35,316 bases of DNA, from contig JAOAEA010000042.1 of NCBI GenBank assembly GCA_026417035.1, positions 1 to 35,316 of the forward strand. The letters run 5' to 3'. The DNA comes from Burkholderiales bacterium. Its GTDB lineage: Bacteria; Pseudomonadota; Gammaproteobacteria; Burkholderiales; SG8-39. Position 1 is the stretch's first letter, and every line of letters starts with the position of its first letter. The notes beneath the pieces are model-generated. The model was given only the letters and a program-made list of their open reading frames with translations. It was not told the origin of the DNA and searched no databases. The translations under genes were made by a program, and so were the position numbers. Positions 25,796 through 32,886 of this stretch are shown one piece after another.

Positions 25796-27328
25796 GTGCG
25801 TAGCCTCGTCCTCGTTCTCGGCGACCAGCTCACGCACGGAAGCCCGGCATTCGACGGGTTCGATCCGCGCCGCGACCGGATCCTGATGATCGAGGCGCCC
25901 GGCGAGGCGACGCACGTGTGGAGCCACAAGGCGCGCATCGCGCTGTTCCTTTCGGCGATGCGCCACTTCGCGGCCGAGCTCCGCGAGCGCGGCCTGCCCG
26001 TCGATCACGTGCGGCTCGGCGATGGGGAGGCGCCCGGACTCGGGGAACGGCTCCGGGTGGCGCTCGTCCGCCTCGCCCCGGAGCGGCTCATCGTCGTCGA
26101 GCCCGGGGAATGGCGGGTGCTCGCCACGGTCCAGGACGCCGCGCGAGCGGCGCACGTGCCGCTCGAGATCCGCGCCGACAGCCATTTCCTCTGCCCGCGC
26201 GAGGCGTTCGAGCGCTGGGCGCGCGGAAAGCGCACCCTCGTGATGGAGCCCTTCTACCGCCTCATGCGCAGGCGCACCGGCGTGCTGATGCAGGGCGGGG
26301 CGCCAGCCGGCGGGGCTTGGAACTTCGATCGCGCCAACCGAGCCGCCTTCGGCCGGTCCGGGCCCGGGGCGGTGCCCGAGCCGCCGCGCTTCGCGCCCGA
26401 CGCCACGACGCGCGAAACGCTCGCCGAGGTCGACGCACGGTTCGCGCGGCATCCCGGCTCGCTCGCTTCGTTCGCCTGGCCGGTCACCCGCGCCGACGCG
26501 CTCGCCGCGCTCGCCGCGTTCGTGCGCGACCGGCTGCCCGGGTTCGGGCGCGTCCAGGACGCCATGTGGACCGGGATGCCCTTCGGGTGGCACTCGGCGC
26601 TCTCGGCGGCGCTCAACCTGAAGCTCCTCGATCCGCGCGAAGTCATCGCCGCCGCGGAGGCGGCGTGGCGCGAAGGCCGCGTGCCGATCGCGAGCGCGGA
26701 GGGCTTCGTGCGCCAGGTCCTGGGCTGGCGCGAGTTCATTCGCGGCGTCTATTGGCTCGACATGCCCGGGCTCGCCGAGGCGAACCACTACGGGCACACC
26801 GCGCCGCTGCCGGCGTGGTACTGGACCGGAAAGACGCGCATGCGGTGCATGCGCGAGACGATCGGTCAGACGCTCGAGCACGGGTACGCGCACCACATCC
26901 AGCGGCTCATGGTCACCGGCAACTTCGCGCTCACCGCCGGCATCGCGCCGCGGCAGGTGGCCGACTGGTATCTCGCCGTCTACGTGGACGCGGTCGAGTG
27001 GGCCGAGCTGCCCAACACGGTGGGCATGGCGCTCCACGCGAACGGCGGCCGGTTCACGACCAAGCCTTACGCCGCCTCGGGCGCCTACGTGAAGCGCATG
27101 TCGAATTATTGCCAGGGTTGCGCCTACCGGCCGGAAGTGCGCCACGGTCCCGGGGCTTGCCCGCTCACCACGCTCTACTGGGACTTCCTCGACCGCAACG
27201 AGGCGAGCCTCGCGGCGAATACGCGCACCGCGCTGGCGATCCGCAGCCTGGCCCGCCTCGACGGCCGCGAGCGCCGCGCGATCCGCGCCGAGGCTGGGCG
27301 CATGCGAGCGGCGCTCGACCGCCTATGA
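25796..27328 (+). CDS. FeS-cluster (6-4)-type photolyase/cryptochrome (FeS-BCP)
   Basis: A 510-residue flavoprotein of the bacterial PhrB/CryB group, which repairs (6-4) photoproducts with blue light. The start MRSLVLVLGDQLTHGSPAF is typical. Four cysteines for a 4Fe-4S cluster are at C351, C439, C442 and C455, the same spacing as in Agrobacterium PhrB (350, 438, 441, 454). The FAD pocket includes YAHHIQRLMVTGNF with the His pair near 366-367. This group uses a lumazine antenna rather than folate. The GTG start has GGGAGG nine bases upstream. It lies 62 bp behind the MerR-type regulator and probably shares its transcript. Confidence 0.93.
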   Translation: MRSLVLVLGDQLTHGSPAFDGFDPRRDRILMIEAPGEATHVWSHKARIALFLSAMRHFAAELRERGLPVDHVRLGDGEAPGLGERLRVALVRLAPERLIVVEPGEWRVLATVQDAARAAHVPLEIRADSHFLCPREAFERWARGKRTLVMEPFYRLMRRRTGVLMQGGAPAGGAWNFDRANRAAFGRSGPGAVPEPPRFAPDATTRETLAEVDARFARHPGSLASFAWPVTRADALAALAAFVRDRLPGFGRVQDAMWTGMPFGWHSALSAALNLKLLDPREVIAAAEAAWREGRVPIASAEGFVRQVLGWREFIRGVYWLDMPGLAEANHYGHTAPLPAWYWTGKTRMRCMRETIGQTLEHGYAHHIQRLMVTGNFALTAGIAPRQVADWYLAVYVDAVEWAELPNTVGMALHANGGRFTTKPYAASGAYVKRMSNYCQGCAYRPEVRHGPGACPLTTLYWDFLDRNEASLAANTRTALAIRSLARLDGRERRAIRAEAGRMRAALDRL

Positions 27329-27452
27329 GACCCGGGGGCCCACGCCCTCCTGCCGGCGGCGCAGGACGACCGCCCGGCCGGGGGAACGCCCGCCGCCCGG
27401 GAACCGCGGGAGGCCGCGCGGCACGAAAACCCGAGGAAGTGCAACGCCCGGC

Positions 27453-27461
27453 TGTTACACT
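27453..27461 (+). promoter_or_regulatory. Extended -10 promoter TGTTACACT
   Basis: TG-N-TACACT is an extended -10 element about 37 bases before the ATG of the ferritin-like gene. No -35 is visible. It suggests that the ferritin-like gene has its own promoter besides any read-through from the photolyase gene. Confidence 0.4.
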
Positions 27462-27497
27462 GCCGCCCTTTTACGACGCCCCTCAGCGAGCGTGACC

Positions 27498-28343
27498 ATG
27501 CTCTATCCCGAACTCTTCAAGTCGCTCGAAGCCGTGCGCTGGGACCTCGGGCGCGACATCCCCTGGGACCGGTTCGACGCAAGCCGCCTCACCGACGAGC
27601 AGGCGCGCACGATCAAGATGAATGCGATCACCGAGTGGGCGGCGCTCCCGGCCACCGAGATGTTCCTGCGCGACAACGCCGGCGACAGCGATTTCTGCGC
27701 TTTCATGTCGGTGTGGTTCTTCGAGGAGCAGAAACACGCGCTGGTGCTCATGGAATACCTGCGGCGTTTCCGCCCCGAGCTGGCGCCGACCGAGGACGAG
27801 CTGCACGCGGTGCGCTTTCGCTTCGACCCGGCGCCGCCGCTCGAGACACTGATGCTGCACTTCTGCGGCGAGATCCGGCTGAACCACTGGTACCGGCGCG
27901 CCGCCGAGTGGCACACCGAGCCGGTGATCCGCGCGATCTACGACACCATCTCGCGCGACGAGGCGCGTCACGCCGGCGCCTACCTCCAGTACATGAAGCG
28001 CGCGATCGCCCGCGCCGGCGACGAGGCGCGCGCGGCGTTCGCGAAGATCGGCACGCTCATGGCGAGCCCGGGACGGTCGGGCAAGCCGCTGCACCCGACC
28101 AACCTGCACGTGAGCAAGGACCTCTACCCGCGCGACACCATCCAGTCCCGGCTGCCGGACCCCGCGTGGCTCGAGCGCTGGCTCGACGAGCAGATCCGCT
28201 TCGACCGGGAGTGGGAGGCGAAGGTGGTGCGCATGATCCTCAGGAACCTGTCGCTCCTCTTCGACCGGACGTTCGCGAGCGTGCAGGAGCTCAACCGCTT
28301 CCGCAAGGAGCTCGCGGCGCGCCTCGCCCCGCAGGCGGCCTGA
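27498..28343 (+). CDS. Ferritin-like diiron protein (acyl-desaturase-like)
   Basis: A 281-residue all-helical protein with a complete pair of diiron carboxylate motifs: E46 in AITEW, E77-x-x-H80 in [12 protein letters not shown]125 in [10 protein letters not shown], and E155-x-x-H158 in [10 protein letters not shown]. The spacing resembles acyl-ACP desaturases and related oxygenases, which use O2 to act on fatty acyl chains. No transport or storage features are present. An in-frame GTG six bases upstream is an alternative start. It follows the photolyase in the same direction 169 bp on. An O2-dependent role on lipid would fit the nearby CFA-like/FAD/DUF1365 genes, but this is inference. Confidence 0.75.
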   Translation: MLYPELFKSLEAVRWDLGRDIPWDRFDASRLTDEQARTIKMNAITEWAALPATEMFLRDNAGDSDFCAFMSVWFFEEQKHALVLMEYLRRFRPELAPTEDELHAVRFRFDPAPPLETLMLHFCGEIRLNHWYRRAAEWHTEPVIRAIYDTISRDEARHAGAYLQYMKRAIARAGDEARAAFAKIGTLMASPGRSGKPLHPTNLHVSKDLYPRDTIQSRLPDPAWLERWLDEQIRFDREWEAKVVRMILRNLSLLFDRTFASVQELNRFRKELAARLAPQAA

Positions 28344-28437
28344 GCGGGCCCCGCGGCGCGCCGGCCTTGCCACGGCCGCCGGGTTCCGCCGAAACTCGCG
28401 TCCCGATGAGCTCTCCCCGACGCGCCCGCCGAGCTCG

Positions 28438-28926
28438 ATGAAATACCCCGCCCCGGGCTTCGAGAGAAAGATCTGCGACCCGCGCGACCTCGCGACGCGC
28501 GCCGAGCGGCTCGCGCGCCCGCTCGTCTTCACCAACGGCGTGTTCGACATCCTGCACCGCGGGCACGTCACCTATCTCGCGCAGGCGCGGGCCCTCGGCG
28601 CGAGCCTCGTCGTGGCGGTGAACGCCGACGACTCGGTGCGGCGGCTCGGCAAGGGCGGCGACCGCCCGGTCAACAGGCTCGCCGACCGCATGGCCGTGCT
28701 CGCGGCGCTCGCCTCGGTCGACGCGGTGACCTGGTTCGAGGACGACACGCCGCTCGCGCTCATCCTCGCGGCGCGGCCGGACGTCCTCGTGAAGGGCGGC
28801 GACTGGCCGGTCGAGGCGATCGTCGGCGCGAAGGAAGTGCTCGCGTGGGGCGGGACGGTGCATTCCATCCCGTTCGAGCACGCGCGCTCGACGACGGCGC
28901 TCCTCGAGCGCATCCGCGGGAGCTGA
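28438..28926 (+). CDS. rfaE2: D-glycero-beta-D-manno-heptose 1-phosphate adenylyltransferase
   Basis: A 162-residue cytidylyltransferase-fold enzyme that makes ADP-heptose from heptose 1-phosphate and ATP. The nucleotide-binding motif [17 protein letters not shown] contains the H-x-G-H signature, followed by [12 protein letters not shown] and a C-terminal ISTT-like [13 protein letters not shown]. It is the stand-alone equivalent of the C-terminal half of E. coli HldE, the common state in betaproteobacteria. Its products feed WaaF (2973-3980). The ribosome site is weak. A long open frame runs antisense over it. Confidence 0.95.
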   Translation: MKYPAPGFERKICDPRDLATRAERLARPLVFTNGVFDILHRGHVTYLAQARALGASLVVAVNADDSVRRLGKGGDRPVNRLADRMAVLAALASVDAVTWFEDDTPLALILAARPDVLVKGGDWPVEAIVGAKEVLAWGGTVHSIPFEHARSTTALLERIRGS

Positions 28927-29451
28927 CGCGAAGGCTTCGACCCGGCACGCGCAGAGGAACGTGGGGGAAGGCGCGCCCCGGCCCTGCGGCGCGCGGAAGC
29001 TGCCGCGTCGCGTCCCGTCCGGCCCCGCGGCGGTCTCCGGGGGCCTGCCCCACGTTTCCCGGCGCGCCTCCTGCGCGGCCGACGCGCGGGCCGGCCGTCC
29101 GTCGGCGGCGAGGGCGAGCGCCGGGTGGCCTTCCATCTCCAGCGCCGTGTCGAGCGCCTGGGCGCGGGCCCGGCCGCTCTCGGCCGCGGGACGGAGCCAA
29201 CGCCGCGCCTCGGCGAGATCGCGAGCGACGCCGCCACCGACGCGCTCGCCCTCGCAGTAGAGCCAGCCGAGGAGCTCCGGCGCGTCGGCGCTGCCCGCCT
29301 CGTCAGCGCGCCTCGGCTGCGAAAGCGCGTCGGCGTACACGCCGCACGCGAGCGCTTCGATCGCGGCCGCGAACCGCGCGTCGGCGGCGGAATCCGCGGC
29401 GGCGGGCGATGCGAACGCGGCACTGGCGCAGAACAGTGCGCCGGCGGCCAA
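28927..29451 (-). CDS. Exported Sel1-repeat-like protein with uncertain 3' end
   Basis: A TTG-initiated frame whose first residues (AAGALFCASAAFASPAAA) read as a signal peptide. Residues 30-105 resemble one or two Sel1/TPR-like repeats: ELLGWLYCEGERV, then RDLAEARRWLRPAAESGRARAQAL. Sel1 proteins are protein-interaction scaffolds. The frame has no stop before it runs antisense through the whole of rfaE2 (to 28291), so the true end is not visible. A frameshift, decay or chance openness in GC-rich DNA are all possible. No strong ribosome site is seen. If this gene is not real, 28927-29641 holds no other recognisable feature. Confidence 0.4.
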
Positions 29452-29641
29452 GGTGAGCCTGCGAGCCGTGGCGACCTCCCCTCCTGGGGACGCGCGCCGC
29501 AGCCGGCGGCGCTCCGCTGGCGCAAGATTGATGCGCGCGGCGGGAGAAGACGATCCGCCGGAGGGGGAGAAGACGGCGGGCAGCGGAACGAGGCCGGGAG
29601 GCCGGTGCCCGGCGTAGGCGAGCGATAGGGACGCGCCCCGG

Positions 29642-30265
29642 TCAGCAACCCGCCCTGAACGCCTCGTCGTAGGCGTCGCGCTTCGCCCTGCCCGGGTCGA
29701 ACGAGCTGCCCGCGCTGCCGCTCACCGACTGCGCGCTGGTGCGAGCCTGTTCGTTCAGGGCGTCGATGCGCTTGTAGATCGCCGCGCAGCGCGCCTGCTT
29801 CTCGCTCGGCGGCGTGCCCAGCGCCGCGACCGCGGCCCCGCCGCGCTGTTCGCCACCCGCGCCCAGGGCGCGCACGCGGTCGAGCTGCTCGCGGTAGCTG
29901 CGCGGGCGGAAGTTGGGGTCGTCCGGGCGCGGCGCGGCCACGACCAGCACGCCGGTGACCTCGCCGCAGGGCCGGTCCGAGAACACGGTCGTATCGCCCT
30001 CCTTGCAGCGGTACACCGGCATCGCGCCCTGGGGGATGCCGACGTAGCGCGGCGCGGGTTGCGCGGGCGCGGGCGGTGGCGCGGGTGCCACCTGAGCGGG
30101 AGGCGCCGGCATCGCCGCCGGGGCAGGCGCGGCGGCGACCTGCGGCGCAGGCGGCGCGGCGGGGTGACGAAGCGAAAGGAACACGTCGAGGAGCGCATAG
30201 ACCGCCACGCCGACGACGCCGAGGACGACGATGGCGGTGACGGGGCCGGGCTTGAAGTCGAACAT
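29642..30265 (-). CDS. Membrane-anchored DUF4124-like protein
   Basis: A 207-residue protein with one membrane segment at about 9-30, an Ala/Pro-rich linker at 35-72 and then the short DUF4124-like motif YRCKEGDTTVFSDRPCG at 85-101, whose two cysteines (87 and 100) could form a disulfide in the periplasm. The remainder is polar with ARCAAIYKRIDALNEQ and two further cysteines. DUF4124 proteins are common in betaproteobacteria and have no known function. The ATG is supported by GGAGG six bases upstream. The start lies just beside an inverted repeat at 30287-30384. Confidence 0.75.
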   Translation of the reverse strand: MFDFKPGPVTAIVVLGVVGVAVYALLDVFLSLRHPAAPPAPQVAAAPAPAAMPAPPAQVAPAPPPAPAQPAPRYVGIPQGAMPVYRCKEGDTTVFSDRPCGEVTGVLVVAAPRPDDPNFRPRSYREQLDRVRALGAGGEQRGGAAVAALGTPPSEKQARCAAIYKRIDALNEQARTSAQSVSGSAGSSFDPGRAKRDAYDEAFRAGC

Positions 30266-30286
30266 GGCGCGCCTCCAGGAGGGGTT

Positions 30287-30384
30287 CACCACGAAGGCTC
30301 GAAGCGGAGCGTCCCGACTGGCTTGCGCCCGAAGCCCGCCGGCCGCGAGGCCGGTTCGGCAACTTCGTGCCTTCGTGCTGCAAA
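30287..30384. repeat. Inverted repeat with CACGAAGG arms
   Basis: The left arm TTCACCACGAAGGCTCGAAG (30287-30306) and the right arm (30363-30382), containing CTTCGTGCCTTCGTGCTG, pair with only a few mismatches. The interval has no ORF but holds a second small palindrome, CCGGCC...GGCCGG. It sits directly upstream of the DUF4124-like gene. The arms resemble in style those at 17341-17496. Confidence 0.6.
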
Positions 30385-30459
30385 CTGCGGAAGACATGGC
30401 CTGCGGAACGTTCGCGGGCCAACGGAATGATAGCGCGCACCGGCCGCCTCCGGACGGCG

Positions 30460-30984
30460 CTACGGCGTCGGGTTCCCGCCCGCGGGAGCCAGCTCGAGCG
30501 CCATGTAGATCGCGCCCGGCAGCGGGTTGTCGTAGTACGCGGGGATCTCGCGGAACCCGAGGCTCGCGTAGAGCGCCCGCGCGGCCGCCATGTCGGGGAG
30601 CGTGTCTAGCACGAGGCACGCGTAGCCCGCCTCCCGCGCGGCGGCGAGCACGGCGCGCGCGAGGGCCGGGCCGATGCCGAGGCCGCGGCACCCCGGCCGC
30701 ACGTAGAGCCGCTTCACCTCGCCCGAGCGCGCGTCGTGCCGGCGTAGCGCGATGCAGCCGACGGCTTCGCCGGCGCGGCGCGCGAGGAAGAGCCGCCCGT
30801 CCGGGGGCGCGTACTTCCCCGGCAGCGTCGCGAGCTCCTCCGCGAAGCCCTGGAAGCAGAGGTCGACGCCGATCGCCTGCTGGTACTCCACGAAGAGCGC
30901 GCGCGCCGCAGCGACGTCGTCTGCCGTGCGCGCGGCATCGATCGCGAACGCACCCGCCGCGCCGACCGGGCCGCGCGCGCGCAT
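30460..30984 (-). CDS. GNAT-family N-acetyltransferase
   Basis: A 174-residue acetyltransferase. The N-terminal helix reads DVAAARALFVEYQQAIGVDLCFQ. The acetyl-CoA site is VKRLYVRPGCRGLGIGPALARAVL, with the R-x-x-G-x-G/A loop in the form RGLGIG. The C-terminal part is YASLGFREIPAYYDNPLPGAIYMAL. The substrate cannot be predicted. The ATG lies 145 bp downstream of the SPOR gene's stop; the in-frame codons upstream of it also read as plausible protein (ERLAGIAALAIEDERG), so a longer form with an alternative start is possible. Confidence 0.85.
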   Translation of the reverse strand: MRARGPVGAAGAFAIDAARTADDVAAARALFVEYQQAIGVDLCFQGFAEELATLPGKYAPPDGRLFLARRAGEAVGCIALRRHDARSGEVKRLYVRPGCRGLGIGPALARAVLAAAREAGYACLVLDTLPDMAAARALYASLGFREIPAYYDNPLPGAIYMALELAPAGGNPTP

Positions 30985-31129
30985 CAGCGCCGCGAGCCCG
31001 GCGACGACGCAGCCGCGCTCGTCCTCGATCGCGAGCGCCGCGATCCCGGCGAGCCGCTCGCGCGGTCGTCGCCGGGGAGCCGCACGGAGGCCATGCCCTC
31101 GCCCGCACGTGCGCGGGTTCCCGCCGCTC

Positions 31130-31762
31130 TCACCGCGGGCATTCGCGCACCTCGCTCCCCGGAAAGTCGCCGGCGACCTCGGCGAGGCGCGGCCGCAGGT
31201 CGGCACGCGCGTCGCGCACCTGCAGATACACCCGGGCCGCGGCGCCTTCGCGGGGCGCGACGACCGCCTGGCGCACGCCGCGCTTGCGCAGCGCCTCGAG
31301 GCGCTTGCCCGCGGCTTCCTCGCTGGAGAACACACCGAGCGACACGGCATCGGCGAAGCGCGAGTCCTCGGGAAGGAGGGAGACGTCGTCGATGCCCTGT
31401 TTCCGGAGCTCGGCGAGGCGCTGGTTCGCCGCCTGCCGGCTGCCGAGCGGTGGCACGTACACCCACCACCCGGCGGGCTCGTCGAGGCGCCGCTCGACGA
31501 TCCGCGCGCCATCGGCGATCGCGGCAAGGGCGGCCGTGGCGCGCGCGGCATCCGCCGCGGGGATCACGCCGAGCTCGAAGCACGCGCGGCTCGCGGTGCG
31601 CGCGGCCGACGCGGCCTGCTCGGGGGTAAGGAGGCGGATCTTCTGCGGGTCGATCTGGCGCCCCGCCGCGCCCGGATCGCGCTCGCCCGGCGTCCCGGTG
31701 AAATACGCATACGCGAAGAAGGCGACGTTCGCGAGCGCCAGCAAGAAGAAGAAGGCGCGCAT
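31130..31762 (-). CDS. SPOR-like domain membrane protein
   Basis: A 210-residue protein with one N-terminal membrane segment (residues 3-21, FFFLLALANVAFFAYAYF), a Gln/Pro/Ala-rich linker and a C-terminal SPOR-type domain at about 98-172 (GWWVYVPPLGSRQAANQRLAELRKQG then FADAVSLGVFSSEEAAGKRLEAL). SPOR domains bind denuded peptidoglycan at the septum. The ATG overlaps the birA stop (TGATG), so it is co-translated with birA. In many betaproteobacteria coaX lies between birA and this gene; it does not here. Confidence 0.82.
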   Translation of the reverse strand: MRAFFFLLALANVAFFAYAYFTGTPGERDPGAAGRQIDPQKIRLLTPEQAASAARTASRACFELGVIPAADAARATAALAAIADGARIVERRLDEPAGWWVYVPPLGSRQAANQRLAELRKQGIDDVSLLPEDSRFADAVSLGVFSSEEAAGKRLEALRKRGVRQAVVAPREGAAARVYLQVRDARADLRPRLAEVAGDFPGSEVRECPR

Positions 31763-32709
31763 CACGCCGCGGCCCTCAGGCTCACCTCGCCCGAGATGAA
31801 GCGCTCGACGCCGCGCTCGGTCTCCACGAGGAGCGCGCCGTCCTCGCCGACCCCGAGGGCGCGGCCCTCGACCGGGACGCCTTCGGCCGGCAGCACGCGC
31901 ACCCGCTTCCCGTGCAGGGCGTGGCGCGCCGCCCATGCCTCGCGGAAGCCGCCGAAGCCCTCGCGGGCGAAGCGCGCGAGCGCCGCGGCGAGCCGGCCGG
32001 CGGTGGCGGCGACGAGCGCGTTGCGGCCCGGCACCGTGCCGAGCGACGCGAGGTCGGTCACCGGCTGGCCCTGCGCCGCGCGCACCGCTGCGGGAAGCCG
32101 CAGATTGATCCCCACGCCGACCACCACGGCGCCGCCCGCGACTTCGACGAGGATGCCGCCGAGCTTCGCGCCCGCCGCGACGAGATCGTTGGGCCACTTC
32201 ACGCCGACGCCCGTCGCACCGAGCCTTTCCAGTGCCTCGGCGCAGGCGACGCCGGCGGCGAGCGACAGGCCGGCGAGCGATGCCGCGAGGTCATCGAAGC
32301 GCCAGACCATCGACAGCGCGACGCTCGCGCCCGGCGGCGCCGCCCAGCGGTTGCCGCGGCGGCCGCGGCCCGCCGTCTGGATCTCGCACGCGATCGTCGT
32401 CCCGCTCGCGGCGCCGGCGCGCGCCCGTTCCATGGCGAGCGTGTTGGTCGATTCGCAGACGGGAACGACTTCCACCTGCGCGAGGCCGCCGCCGAGCGCG
32501 GCGATCGCCGCCGCATCGAGGGGTTCGACCGGGTCCGCGAGCCGGTAGCGCCCGCCCTCGGCCACGAGCGGCGCGCCCAGATCGGCGAGATCCTCGCAGG
32601 CCGCCCGCACCTCGACGCTCGCGAGGCCGGTCGCGGCGCACAGTCCGGCGACGTCCCGGGGCGCACCGTCGGCGAGCACTCGGAAGACAGCGAACGTGCC
32701 GGGATGCAT
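31762..32709 (-). CDS. birA: Biotin-[acetyl-CoA-carboxylase] ligase / biotin operon repressor
   Basis: A 315-residue enzyme that activates biotin with ATP and attaches it to the carrier protein of acetyl-CoA carboxylase. An N-terminal winged helix of about 60 residues (FRVLADGAPRDVAGLCAATG...VEVRAACEDLADLG) suggests a repressor role as in E. coli. The catalytic domain has CESTNTLAMERA, the biotin/ATP loop QTAGRGRRGNRW, VKWPNDLV, the VGVGINLR strand and a C-terminal SH3-like region (GRALGVGEDGALLVE). The ATG at 32709 gives the normal length. The 177-bp gap to the ugpB-like gene on the other strand holds both promoters. Confidence 0.95.
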   Translation of the reverse strand: MHPGTFAVFRVLADGAPRDVAGLCAATGLASVEVRAACEDLADLGAPLVAEGGRYRLADPVEPLDAAAIAALGGGLAQVEVVPVCESTNTLAMERARAGAASGTTIACEIQTAGRGRRGNRWAAPPGASVALSMVWRFDDLAASLAGLSLAAGVACAEALERLGATGVGVKWPNDLVAAGAKLGGILVEVAGGAVVVGVGINLRLPAAVRAAQGQPVTDLASLGTVPGRNALVAATAGRLAAALARFAREGFGGFREAWAARHALHGKRVRVLPAEGVPVEGRALGVGEDGALLVETERGVERFISGEVSLRAAA

Positions 32710-32886
32710 GGCGCGAGGGATCGAGGGGCGGACGATGGTAGCACGCGGGTCCCGGGCTCCCGCGGGTCGCCCCCCGGCGCGCCGCGTCTCCGTCCGGCGA
32801 GCACGCTCGGGTCGCGCATGGCCCTGCACCCACAATGGCCTTAATCGGCTATCCTCCCCGTCCCGCCTTCCGCCAGGGATCCCCGC

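Noticed and set aside
28438-28926. rfaE2 as a truncated hldE
   Set aside because: Separate rfaE1 and rfaE2 genes are usual in betaproteobacteria, and the 162-residue length is complete for the adenylyltransferase.
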